From positions 310,001 to 374,000 of the forward strand of contig QPMI01000095.1 of the NCBI GenBank assembly GCA_004431415.1: a stretch of DNA of 64,000 nt. The letters run 5' to 3'. The stretch is from Cyanophora paradoxa. Lineage: Eukaryota > Glaucocystophyceae > Cyanophorales > Cyanophoraceae. This document shows positions 32,376-42,422 of the stretch, piece by piece. The first letter of the stretch is position 1. Every line of letters starts with the position of its first letter. Both the position numbers and the translations under genes were made by a program. The notes beneath the pieces are model-generated. The model had not been told where the DNA came from, did not search any database, and saw nothing but the letters and a program-made list of their open reading frames with translations.

Positions 32376-33737
32376 ATGCTGAAGTACTTGCAGCGCGGCA
32401 TCAAGGAAAGCGATAAGGTGAAGGACGTCAAGAGCAGCGATGCGAAAAGCGAGCCAAAGACGAGGTCCGACTTGCGACGGCTGATCCTGCGGTCACCCGC
32501 ATGGCGGGGGCGCTCCGCGGAGCTGCTTGGCGGTGCGATACATGTGCGGTGGCTTCAGCGTGCCTTTCGTTTCGTAACGCGTTGCGCAGGCGCTCGCTGG
32601 TTGCCGGACCTCACAACAAAGGAGCTCGTTGAAGTTGCCAAGCTGCTGGACATCGCTGTGCCGGCCGGATTCCTCAAAGCCGCGGGCAAGTCATCCGCGC
32701 GCGGAAGCGTGCGCGCGCTCAAGCGCGCGCCGCGCAGAGACGAAGACGTCGACCGGCAAGAAGGACGGTGGCGCGAAAGGCGGGAAGGCTGCCGCGGGCA
32801 ATGCGGGCAGCTCCAAAGGAGCCGTCAGCTCCAAAGCAGCCGCGGGCAGCTCCAAGGCTGGCGCAAGCAGCTCGAAGCAAACGAAAGAGCCGGCCAAGTC
32901 CGCGGGAGAGTCGAGCAAGGCCGCGGGAGGGAAGCGGAAGGCAGGGCGCCTAGCCCCTGGAACATACTGTGCGCGCCTCCGGCTGCCCGCTGTTGCTTGA
33001 CTGCGGAATAACAACATGGATCGACCGTAGGCATCGGCGGGTGCGGCCCCGAAAACAACTTCAGCAACGCCTTCGTGTACAAGATTCTTGACGTCTACAA
33101 GGAGACGGCCGAGGACGGGTCTGTCGAGGAGGTAGCGAAGTGCCTCTGGTTCCGAGTGCGCTCACGTCGTCGCCACATCGCCCCGGCCGCTCGCCGAGGG
33201 GGGTACGGTGCAGGAGCAGCAGGTGGAGGCAACGAAGGGGGAGGAGGGGACGCCGAGCAAGCGGAAAGGCAAGCGGAGCGGGAACGAGGAGGGGGACGAG
33301 GAGGACGAGGGGGCGTCGAACGACGTGGAGGGGACGCCCTCGAAGAAGGGCAAGGCGCGGACACGGACCCTCTTCGTCGGTGCGGCCGCCCCGCCCCGCC
33401 CCGCCCCGCCCCCGCCCGACGCCGGCGCGCAGCGGATCCCGAGACGCAAGTGGAGTGCCTGGACGCCCTCACGGAGATGGACGGAGTGCGAGAAGGTGAG
33501 GGCGCGCCCCCGGGAAGGGGTCCCGGCGGAGCCGGCGCCTAGCGGCGCGCAGGGGTGGACGAGGCGACGGGCCTGCCCGTGGCGCAGTTCAGCCGCAAGG
33601 CCTTCTACGAGCTCCTAAAGAATCTCAAGTCGAAGGTGCCGCCCCGCCTCCGCCCTCTCTCCGCGCCGCGGCGCACCGCAAACCCTCGAGCCCCCGCCCC
33701 GCAGCACGCCGCCCACCAGAAGAAGCAGAAGAGCTGA
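32376..33737 (+). CDS. Lys/Ser-rich protein, unrecognised (probably nuclear)
   Basis: The start taken is MLKYLQRGIKESDKVKDVKS, followed by a GTCCGA intron. The next exon, RWLPDLTTKELVEVAKLLDI, resembles a short helical SAP-like or DEK-C-like module but is not assignable. Then comes a Lys/Ser/Ala/Gly repeat region (GSSKGAVSSKAAAGSSKAGA...) in the style of histone H1 tails. A conserved-looking block follows (FVYKILDVYKETAEDGSVEE, VAKCLWFR), then an acidic/Lys linker with two TPSK units (GTPSKRKGKRSG, GTPSKKGKAR). The end reads DEATGLPVAQFSRKAFYELL, KNLKSK, then AAHQKKQKS. The composition suggests chromatin or RNA contact in the nucleus, which is inference only. Exon joins in the Lys-rich part are uncertain. 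It converges on a small minus-strand gene. Confidence 0.55.
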
Positions 33738-33937
33738 GGGCTCGTCTTCAAGCTTATCGTGTGAGGTCGATCCACCAGCTCTGTTCCCCGCCCCCCTGTC
33801 GCATTCGCCTTGCGTGTATCTCGCAGCACCAGTACGCTACATACCCTCGCGGGCGCCACGTGCACGCGGCTGGGCGCCCCCGTGCGGGTAGGCAGCCGGG
33901 CGGGCGGGAGCGCGCGATTGTAGATCCAGCAGACAAT

Positions 33938-34002
33938 GTAGGTCGGCTGGTTGGCCGCAGTGTAGGTCGGCTGGTTCACCTGCGGCCAACCAGCCGACCT
34001 AC
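33938..34002. repeat. Perfect 23-bp inverted repeat around a 19-base spacer
   Basis: The left arm at 33938-33960 (GTAGGTCGGCTGGTTGGCCG plus CAG) is matched exactly in reverse complement at 33980-34002. The spacer begins with TGTAGGTCGGCTGGTT, a further partial direct copy of the left arm. On either strand an arm reads GTAGGT...GCAG, that is, splice donor and acceptor. It overlaps the 3' end of the small minus-strand gene. Confidence 0.95.
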
Positions 34003-34427
34003 CTTACTGCCTATGCTGTCCGCGAGCCAATAGCCGAAGGTCAATCCGACGGCGGCCGAGGTGGCCTGCGAAGCGGATGAGAGCTTAGCTGTAGCTCTCG
34101 GGCGGCTGTGGCTTTTTGGCGCTATAGCTACAGCAGACCATGAAAAAGGGTGCGGCAATGAGCTTTCGGAAACTCCGCAGCAGACGCTGGAAGCATTCAG
34201 CAGCAGTCGGTAGTCGGCAATGAGCAGGGCAGCGGCAGTCGGCGGACCTTCTTCTTTGCGAGCTCGTGCAGCTCCGCGATCGCTTCCTCCTCGTCCTGAG
34301 CGATGCGTCACAGACGCACTGAGGCGCGCCGGTCGGTGGCGCCGGCAGTTCCGACCTCGATGTCAGCGTCGGAGTTCTCTTGGTCCTCCGCAGCTGGAGG
34401 AGGCGGCGCGGCGTTGGACGTACGCAT
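33976..34427 (-). CDS. Small protein with one predicted membrane helix, unrecognised
   Basis: Exon 1 is MRTSNAAPPPPAAEDQENSD followed by an acidic stretch. Exon 2, after ...GCTCAG, is DEEEAIAELHELAKKK and ends at a GTCCGC donor. Exon 3, after ...CGCTTCGCAG, is ATSAAVGLTFGYWLADSIGS, then K and a basic VGRLVGRR before TGA. The third exon makes one amphipathic or transmembrane helix flanked by positive charges, as in small organelle-membrane proteins. If the 23-base arm of the inverted repeat (34002-33980) were removed as an intron, the frame would instead continue through NQPTY repeats. The family is unknown. It diverges from topoisomerase III, 170 bases apart. Confidence 0.45.
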
Positions 34428-34597
34428 CTTAGGCGCGACTCAGGGACTCGTGGACTCCGATGACTTGGTGGGGGGGGGGGCCGGGGCGGGGGGGTAGAGC
34501 CCACGTCCGGGCTCGAGCTGCAGCCTAGGCTCGATCTGGGACTCCGGACTCCAAAGGGGCTCGAGCTAGCCGGGCTGGACACGGGCGGCGACTGACG

Positions 34598-37500
34598 ATG
34601 CCGCCGCTCGTGCTGATGGTGGCGGAGAAGCCGAGCATGTTCGTTCGCTCGCAAGCCCCGAGGCCGATTCGATTGGCGCATCGGTAATGGCGGCCATTGA
34701 TGGGATCATCGCAGCGCTTCGTCGATCGCATCGATCCTCGCTTCGTCCTCGTCTTCGAAAGCGCGTCTTTTAAAAGCGTCGCCGAGGCTGGGCGAAGCCT
34801 CTGGAGAGACTGCAAGTGCGAGGCCGCCAAGTGCGAGGCGCGGCGCGTCTCCCGCTACGTCGGTCTGGGAGTTCTCTGCGCAATTTCAGGTGCTGCTCGG
34901 TGTCACGCATCGCTCGAGGCTGAGCTGCGGCCTGCGCCCCCTTAGCTACGGCTTGGGGCTCGCAGAACCGCCCCGCCAACTTTCGCGTAACGAGCACCGT
35001 AGGGCATGTGCTAGGTACGTCTCCGGCGCTCGCAGGGGCCCGGGGGTGCCCGGGGGGGTGCTCGGACTTGCACTCTGCGGGGCGGGCACAGCGAGCCCCG
35101 GCGCTAGCTTGCCTGGCCGTCTAACATGCACTTTCACCGCGGCAGCGTACGACTTCCTGCCCGAATACCAGAACGTGCGACTTTCGAAGTTCCTGCCCGC
35201 ATACCAGAACGCTCACGGGCCGTGCAGTGGGAGAAAACAGATCCCGCAACGCTCTTCTCTGCGCCTGTACGGAAGGAAGAGACCAATCCGAAGGTACCCC
35301 GGTCGCGGCCGGGCCCCGCCGGCGCCGGTGGCGGGCGCGCGCAGTCGATCGGCGCGGCGGCGCGGCCGCGCCAGCCAACGTTAAACGTCAGACGCGGATC
35401 TGCTACCACCTGCAGCAGGAAGCGAAGGGCTGCGACTACCTCGTCCTCTGGCTCGACTGCGACCGCGAGGGCGAGAACATCTGCTTCGAGGTCATCGACA
35501 ACACTGTCCGCAACATGAACCGCCTCCCCGGCGGCCAGCAGCAGGTGTTCAGGGCGCGCTTCTCGGCCATCTCCGGTCCGCCGGCGCCGCCGCGAGTGCC
35601 GGGGAGCGGGGCTTTGCGAGCGGGGCGCAGGGCCGGACATCGAGCGGGCGATGCGGACTCTGGTGGCGCCTAACAAGAATGAGGCACTCTCGGTGGACGC
35701 GCGGCAGTCCGTCTCAAATGCCGATGTCAAACGAACGCCGATCTCAAACGAACGCAGGGAAATCGACCTCAAAGTCGGAGTGGCCTTCACCAGGTCGGGA
35801 CCCCTCCCCGGTTGGGACCCCCCCAGGGGAATGTAAGGGCTCAATAGTCGGCGGCCTCGGACTTGCACTCCGCGGGGCGGGCTCTCCCAGCCGCGGCGCT
35901 AGCTCACTCGGCCGTCTAACATGCACTTCCACCGCGGCGGACACGGATATACACCCAGAAGAGAGAAAGGAGGCGGAGAAAGAGAGCCTCTGCGGGGCCC
36001 TCGAGGTCGTCCTCCCCCATATGCATGGCCAGCTAACGGTTCCAGACCAGATTCCAGACCCGGTTCTTCCAGGGGAAGTACGGTGCGCGCCGCCCCCTCG
36101 AGGCGCGCGTGGGCGGGGCGAGCGGGGCGCAGGGAACCTCGACGCGCGGCTGTACGCCCCCGCGCTGAGCGTCCACATCGTGCCATTAATATAGCGCCAC
36201 GCACGCAAAGCGTATCCTACGGGCCTTGTCAGGTTCGCGCGGCCCTCTAGCGTGCACTCTGACCGCACAGGCGCGGGCATACACGCCGACCTGTCTCCCA
36301 GACCCCGACCCTCGGCTTCTGTGTCGACGTGCATGACCAGGTGCGGGCGACGCGCAGACTTACAGCCGCTGCCCGCCGCCGCCGCCGAGCCAGGGCCGAC
36401 CAGATCCAGTCCTTCAAGCCCGAGCGCTGGTGGTCCCTCGCAGTAACGATCGCCAAGGCGCGCACCACGCCCCGCCCCCGCTCCCGCCGCCCTCGCCTCT
36501 GAGGCCGGGCGCAGGCGGGGAGCCCGGCGGTGCAGCTCGAGTGGGAGCGCGGGCGCCTCTTCGACCTCGAGGTCGCCACCATGTTCCTGAAGCTCGTCCA
36601 GGAGGCCAAGACCGCCAAGGCCCGCCCCGCCGGCGCGCCCCGCCCCGGCCTCCCGCGCCGGGGGCGAGGCGGGGGTTCCGGCAGGTCGTCTCGGTCTCGG
36701 TGAAGGAGGAGCGCAAGCCGCGCCCCACGCCCCTCAACACCGTCGCCCTCCTCAAGGGTCCCCGCCCCCGCCCCGCCCGCCCCCCCGGCGCCGCCTCACG
36801 CGCGGGGCCGGCAGTGGCCTCGGCGAGCCTGGGCCTCGGCCCGCACCACGCGATGCAGATCGCCGAGCGGCTGTACATCCAGGGGTACATCTCGTACCCG
36901 CGCACCGAGTCGACGTCGTACCCGGAGCACTACGACGTGCGGGACGCCGTGCGGGAGCAGAGCCGCCACCCCGTGCGCCCGCCCCCGCCCCCCCTCGCCT
37001 CCCGCCGGCGCTCACCGGGCCCAGATCTGGGGGGAGTACGCCGGCTCGCTGCTGCAGACGGGCCTGGCGAAGGCGCAGGCGGGGGTCGACGTGGGGGACC
37101 ACCCGCCCATCACCCCCATGCGCACCGCGACCGAGGCGGAGCTGGGCGGGGGCGACACGTGGCGGCTGTACGACTACATCGCGCGGCACTTCCTCGCGAC
37201 CGTCTCGCCGGACTGCCGCTACAAGCGGATCACGGCCTCGTTCGCGGTGGCGGGAGAGTCCTTCTCGTGCTCGGGGCGGGAGATGCTGGCGGCCGGGTGG
37301 ACGGCCCTCATGCCGTGGACGGCGATGAAGGACGAGGGCCCCCGCTCCTTCACCCAGGGCGAGACCCTTTCCGTTGCCTCGGTCTCCCTTCGCGATGGTT
37401 CCCGCTCCCCCCCAGCTTCGAGAGCTCGCGTGCAGCCTCTACTAGCTCTGAATAACATGCCTGCGCTACGGCCCGCGACGGCCCGCCCCGCCCCGCGCGC

Positions 37501-39348
37501 CCCCCGCCCCCTCGCCGAGGCGGCGGGCGCAGGGGAGACGAGCGCGCCGGAGTACCTGACCGAGTCGGAGCTGATCGGGCTCATGGAGCGGCACGGCATC
37601 GGCACCGACGCCTCCATCCCCACCCACATCAACGTCCGTCCCGGCCCCGGCCCCGGCCCCTCCCCGCTCGCGCTCCCGAGCACGGCGGGGGCAGAACATC
37701 TGCGAGCGGAACTACGTGACGGTGACGGGCGGAAAGCGGCAGCTGGTGCCCACGAACCGTGCGCGTCTTTGCACGACGACTTTCCCGCACAGTTTCTTTC
37801 GTGACCCCGCGCGGCTCTCCAGTCGGGATCGTGCTGGTGCACGGGTACCACCGGATCGACCCGGAGCTGGTGCTGCCGACAGTGCGGAGCCACATCGAGA
37901 AGGAGATCTCGCTCATCGCCACCGGCGAGGCCCGCTACGAGGAGATCGTCGGCGCGCCCCCGCCCCGCCCCGTCCCTCCCCGCGCCGCGAGGCTGAGGCC
38001 GGCGCCGCAGAGCACGCCCTCTCCGTCTTCTCCGAGAAGCGCGCCCCGGTGGCGGGGCGGGGGCGGGGGGCGGGCTGACGGGGCGCAGGTTCGCGCACTT
38101 CGCGAAGAGCATCGCGCGCATGGACGACCTCTTCGAGGCGACCTTCTCGCCCCTCGCCGCCTCCGGCCGGCCCCTCTCCAAGTGCGGCAAGTGCCGCCGC
38201 TACATGAAGTACAGTCCGCCAGCCCGCCCCGCCCCGCCCCTGCCCCGTGCGGGGTCCAAGGGCGTGACGCGGGGCAGTGCCGCTGCGGCCGGCGCGGCTG
38301 CACTGCGCGACGTGCGACGAGACGTACAACGTGCCGCAGCAGGGGACGATCAAGCTCTACAAGGAGCTCCGCTGCCCCCTCGACGACTTCGAACTCGTCC
38401 TCTACTCGACCGGCCAGGACGGGTGCCCCCGCACCCGGCCCCGCCCCCGCCCCGCCCCCCCGCGCCCACCGCCGGGCAGCGTGGCGTACCCGCTGTGCCC
38501 CTACTGCTACAACTACCCGCCGTTCGAGGGGGTGAAGGCGGGGATGGCGTGCAACAGCTGCGTGCACCCGACCTGCCCGCACTCCCTCGTCCGCAACGGC
38601 ATCTGCCCCTGCACCACCTGCGACTCCGGCGTCCTCGTCCTCGACCCCGTGCACCCCGCCCCCGCCCCCGATCGCCCCGCGCCCCTCACCGGCCCGCCCC
38701 GCGCCCCCGCAGATCTCGGCCCCCAAGTGGAAGGCCGGCGCCCCGCCCGCCGCCGGCGCGTGGAGTGGCGCTGAGGGGCCGCGCAGGTGGAGTGCAACGC
38801 GTGCAACTGCCTCGTCTACCTGCCCCCGAGCGCCCACAAGGTCGCCCCGAGCGAGGACGGTCCGCGCCGCCCCCCGCGCCGCCCCTGCGGGGGGCGACGG
38901 GGGCGGATGGGGCGCAGGGCGGTGCGAGGAGTGCGGGGCGACGCTGCTGGAGATCGAGTTCCACAAGGAGAAGACGCCGCTGCCCGACCGCAGCACCGCC
39001 TACACCGGCTGCATCCAGTGCGACGACTTCCTGTCCGCCCCGCCCCGCCCCCGGCCCCGCCCCGCCGCCCCCCCCCCCCCCCCTCGGCCGACCCCGGTCC
39101 GCCAGGTACGAGATGTGCGAGCAGGGCATGGGTGCCGCCCCCCGACCCCCCCCGCCTCCCCGCTCCCCGCCCTTCTGAGCCTCCCCTCAGGCCGCATGCG
39201 GCACAAGATGTTCAGCAGGAGGCGCGGCGGCGGCGGTCGGGGGCGGGGCCGAGGACGGGGACGGGGCCGGGGCCGGGGCCGGGGCGGCGGGGGCGACCCC
39301 TCGAAGATGTCCGTCGAGGAGCGCACGCGCCTTATCTTCGGCTCCTAG
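34598..39348 (+). CDS. TOP3: DNA topoisomerase III (type IA), TOP3B-like with zinc ribbons and RG tail
   Basis: Type IA topoisomerase that passes single strands of DNA (and RNA in the TOP3B subfamily). Blocks in order: [67 protein letters not shown], and the Toprim acidic motif [15 protein letters not shown]. Then [56 protein letters not shown] and the active-site block [20 protein letters not shown] (catalytic Tyr). Then [38 protein letters not shown], and [18 protein letters not shown]. The C-terminus has several cysteine pairs ([32 protein letters not shown]), zinc-ribbon type, and an RGRGRGRG tail ending [10 protein letters not shown]. The zinc ribbons and RG tail point to TOP3B. Many introns are C-rich with GC or GT donors; several carry repeats (see separate entries). 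It appears complete. Confidence 0.95.
35015..35145 (+). repeat. Topoisomerase III intron carrying repeat copy A
   Basis: A GT-AG intron between GHVL and [10 protein letters not shown]. Bases 35061-35144 match 35856-35939 in another intron of the same gene without gaps, with about 12 differences in 84. The copy runs up to the acceptor: the last CAG of the repeat is the splice acceptor. Confidence 0.85.
35154..35211 (+). repeat. 22-base exon end duplicated inside the following intron
   Basis: TTCCTGCCCG-A-ATACCAGAACG occurs at 35154-35175, the end of an exon plus the first G of its donor. It recurs with one change at 35190-35211, inside the 53-base intron 35175-35227. Removing that intron gives the conserved topoisomerase sequence YQNWEKTDP. 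Confidence 0.9.
35794..36050 (+). repeat. Topoisomerase III intron carrying repeat copy B
   Basis: A GT-AG intron of 257 bases between VAFT and [11 protein letters not shown] (split Arg codon). It holds the second 84-base copy at 35856-35939, here in the middle of the intron and not at its end. A weaker third match to the last 30 bases lies at 36241-36270 in the next-but-one intron. Confidence 0.85.
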
Positions 39349-39688
39349 CGCCCGCGGCCCCCCCCCCCGCCCCCGCCCTGGAGCATAGACTAGTTTGCTC
39401 AGCCAGCCAGGGCAGGCAGATGTAGCCGTGGATGCGTAGTTTCAAGTTTAGGGCATGCAGGAATCGAGGCGTGAGGAGGCACGGCTCAGGGCTCGGGGCA
39501 CTGCGGCTTTCACAGGCGTGAGCTCCGAGGCTCAGCGGCTCGAGGAGGACAGGCGAGGGTTCTGCGAGGCAGCGACGTCTCCTGCAATTGAACCCGGAGT
39601 CCTTCTATCTCGAGGTGATCTCACATCTAACATCGTGCAGTTCCCAAGCTGCTTCTCTAGCTGCGACTAGCGTGTTGCCGAGGCGGGG
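39349..39688. other. Convergent 3' spacer TOP3 / C2 protein
   Basis: About 340 bases. It begins C-rich, then turns to mixed composition near 39400-39660, including TCACATCTAACATCGTGCAG. No coding exon or RNA gene is recognised. Confidence 0.35.
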
Positions 39689-40516
39689 TCACCTCCTGGG
39701 GAGGCCGGAGGCGCGGGCGGCTGGGGGAGGGCCGTGCGGCTGCTTTGGCACGCACACGCACGCGAAGAGGTAGTCGCCGAAGTCAAGCTCCACGCAGGCG
39801 TCCTCGGGGCGTACGGAGAGCGACGTCGAGGCCGCCCGCTGCTGCGAGCGCGCGCTCTGCCCGCCCCCGGAGCGCGAGCCCGGGCGCGCATCGTGCACGG
39901 GGGCCTCCTCGACGAACGACGACGGGAAGAGGCGGTCGATGGAGGACAGGAATGAGGCCGAAAAATCAAGCGGCGTTTCTGCCGGGCCCTCAAGCACGTC
40001 CTCCTCCAGGCCCCACCGCGCCCCTCCCCGCCGCTCCTCCGAGCCGGGCCGCCGCGCGCTGCTGAGGCGCGCGGAGGTGCCCGGGGTGCCCGGGGCGCGC
40101 CGCCCGCCGGCGTCGTCGACGCGGGCGGAGAGGTGCACGCTGCCGGTGGTGCTGTAGCTGAACCAGCCGTCCTTGGGGACGCCGGGGTTGGCGTAGAGGG
40201 AGGAGAGGCCGAGCTCGAAGTGGCCGAGCTCCGCCGAGCTCCGCGGGTCCACCACGCGGAAGACCGCCTTCCTCACCTGCCCCCCGTCCCCCAGCGCCTG
40301 CCCGCCCGCCGCCCCCGCGTGAGGCCCCCCGCGCCGCTCCGCCCGGGCGCCGCGACGCACCGGGAAGCGGAACGTTTCGTCCAAACGGCCCCGCCGGCCG
40401 CCTACCGCAAGACTTTGAGCGACTTTTCCCCGGACTGAGACCTCAACCATCTTCTTATCTTCGTATCCGTCATCAGCGAGCTCTGCGACGATGAGAAAGT
40501 TAGCTATCGCGTTCAT
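39689..40516 (-). CDS. C2-like domain protein
   Basis: The start is MNAIANFLIVAELADDGYED. Strands KKMVEVSVRGKVAQSLAV and LDETFRFPV are followed by a short intron and then KAVFRVVDPRSSAELGHFEL, GLSSLYANPGVPKDGWFSYS and TGSVHLSARV. The order (beta strands, 'xDETFxFPV', 'DxxSSxELG', 'dxWFxL') is that of a C2 domain of about 120 residues. The loop aspartates expected for calcium binding are incomplete, so calcium-independent lipid or protein binding is more likely. The C-terminal half ([20 protein letters not shown] and a Ser/Arg-rich segment, then VELDFGDYLFACVCVPKQ) is not recognised. This gene and the next minus-strand gene form one of only two same-strand neighbours in the window. Confidence 0.6.
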   Translation of the reverse strand: MNAIANFLIVAELADDGYEDKKMVEVSVRGKVAQSLAVGGRRGRLDETFRFPVRRGARAERRGGPHAGAAGGQALGDGGQVRKAVFRVVDPRSSAELGHFELGLSSLYANPGVPKDGWFSYSTTGSVHLSARVDDAGGRRAPGTPGTSARLSSARRPGSEERRGGARWGLEEDVLEGPAETPLDFSASFLSSIDRLFPSSFVEEAPVHDARPGSRSGGGQSARSQQRAASTSLSVRPEDACVELDFGDYLFACVCVPKQPHGPPPAARASGLPRR

Positions 40517-41288
40517 TCATGGCGCTTAGCTAATCAAGCGCCCATTAGCTAAAAGCCCAGCATCCGCAGCTGCGAGCGGACGAAGGGCACAGGAACTTGA
40601 ACATCTGAGCTGGGAGGCGAGGACTCGCCGAACCTATTAATGTAAGTTCTATGGACATTTTGTGCGCCGCAAGCGGCCAAGCCGACGCGCTGCCACGGTC
40701 AGTTTTCCCAAGCTGGCCCTGCTTTGCGCGAAGGCGGAATTATTGTGCGCGATTCGCTTCGGCTGCGGTTCAGGTGCAGCTGTTGAGTACTAGTGATAGA
40801 TCCAGCGACAGCCGCACGTTGTAGGCTGTACCCCTCAAAGAGGGGCCGGGGGAGGAAAGGGGGAGAGCGCAGCTAGCTGCAGATCCGATCTAGCTATAGA
40901 GCGCTAGCGCCGGGCAGCCGGGCCCTGCCGGCGCCGGTGGCCATGGCGGGCGTGCGCGCGCGGTCGATCGGCGCCGCGCCAGCCATCATGGCATGGCGCC
41001 AGCCACGTGCACGTGCACTGGCCAACTTTTGGCAATGCGCGCGCGGCGCCGGCGCGCGCCGGCGTCGCCGGCGCCAGCTGCAGCTAGCTATAGCCGGCCG
41101 CCGGGCCATGGCCGGCGCCAGCCATTCCTGCTTGCGCACGCGTACGTGCACAAATTCTTTGAACGATCGCGAAGGTGCCTTCTCGAGCTCGTCTAATCGA
41201 CATGCTGCCGCAGCACCTAGGCCTATGGCTGCCTAAAGCTGTAGCTATTTAGCTAGCGCTATGTATAGCGGCGCCGAGCCTAGCGCAC
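40517..41288. other. Longest intergenic gap, with a palindrome-dense block
   Basis: About 770 bases. The left half is close to balanced composition. From about 40871 to 41130 the sequence is packed with six-base palindromes (AGCGCT, GCTAGC, GGCGCC, GCCGGC, CCATGG, GCGCGC, CACGTG, AGCTAGCT), often overlapping. No open frame with family features was found on either strand. Confidence 0.6.
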
Positions 41289-42344
41289 CTATATCCTTTC
41301 GGCGACGAGCCACCAGTTTTCCTTGTCGTAGCCGCTCTCGAGGAGGCGGGCGGTGCCGAGGGACTCGACGAGGGCCTCCAGCTCCCCCTTCCTGAAGACG
41401 TGGTAGAAGCGGCGGAGGACCACCTCGCCCGCCCCCGCCCCCGCCTCGCCCGCCTCGCCCTCTCCCCCGGGCCCCGGGGAGGCCGGGCGCCCCCTCTGGC
41501 GCTGGAAGCGCGCCTGCAGGTGCCACGGCACCAGATTGTCCTGCTCCGTCCACTTCATGCGGCTCCCCTGCCCCGGGCCGGCGCCCGTGAGCGGCGAGGC
41601 CGCGTTCAGGCGGATCGAGCGGGGCACCTCTTGCTGCTCGAAGGCCCAGACGTACACGAGCACGCGCCCCTTGGGCCGCGCGATCCGGAAGAGCTCCTGC
41701 GCCCCGCCCCGCCCCAGGCGCTCGGAGGGCGCCGTCGTCTTGAGCGCGAGGCGGTGCGCCACGCGCTGCGCACGGCGAGGGCCTGCCGCCTGTGCTGCTC
41801 CGTCGAGAAGTGGTGCACGACGGCGATCGAGATGACGGTGTCCTGTTCAGGCCTATCAGGGCGGGGCTCCCGAGCGCGGGATGGGCGCGGAGGGCGCACG
41901 AAGGCGTTGCTACGAAGTGGCAGTTTGATGCTGTCTGCTACGAGCGCCTCGAAGCCGCGGCCGCCGCAGATGTCTGTGAGCACCCTGCTCCTGCATGCGC
42001 ATTCGGAAGCGATCAGGGTCCGCCGCGCGCAGCGCTTATGCACGCATGTGCGCGTGCTGAGAGCGAGCGAACCTGTCCGAACCGATCATAAATGCGTGCG
42101 GCGGGACGGACCCGAAGTACTTGCCATTCCCGCACCCAACATCCGCGACGAGCTCCCCGGGGGCGCACGCTTTCAGAAACGCGTCAATCCGCGGCCAAGG
42201 CTGAGAGAGCGTCGAACCGATCGTCAGGCATCGTGCGCGCGGCGACCTCGCGGCGCACACCTTGTACCGCGTTTCCGAGAAGTGGTGCCCGATCTGATCG
42301 TAGATCTCGTGAACGTGCTTGATCTCGATATCAGTCGACTGCAT
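41289..42344 (-). CDS. TRM9: Trm9/ALKBH8-type tRNA wobble-uridine methyltransferase
   Basis: SAM-dependent methyltransferase that finishes mcm5U at the tRNA wobble position, acting with Trm112. Blocks: EHVYDxIA-like VHEIYDQIGHHFSETRYK at the start; PWPRIDAFLKACAPGELVAD; the SAM-binding GCGNGKYFGSVPPHAFMIGS; ADSIKLPLRSNAFV; DTVISIAVVHHFSTEQHRRQ; ELFRIARPKGRVLVYVWAFE; and the C-terminal FYHVFRKGELEALVESLG with NWWLVAERI. These match the Trm9 family; there is no AlkB or RRM domain as in animal ALKBH8, so it is the yeast-type stand-alone form. Only 78 bases separate its start codon from the divergent cap methyltransferase, so the two probably share a promoter. Confidence 0.93.
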
Positions 42345-42422
42345 GTGCGCCCGGGGCGCAGCCCGCGGCCGGTGCGGCGGTGCGGCGGTTCCAGCTGCAG
42401 GGATACCGCTTTAAAAAGCCGG

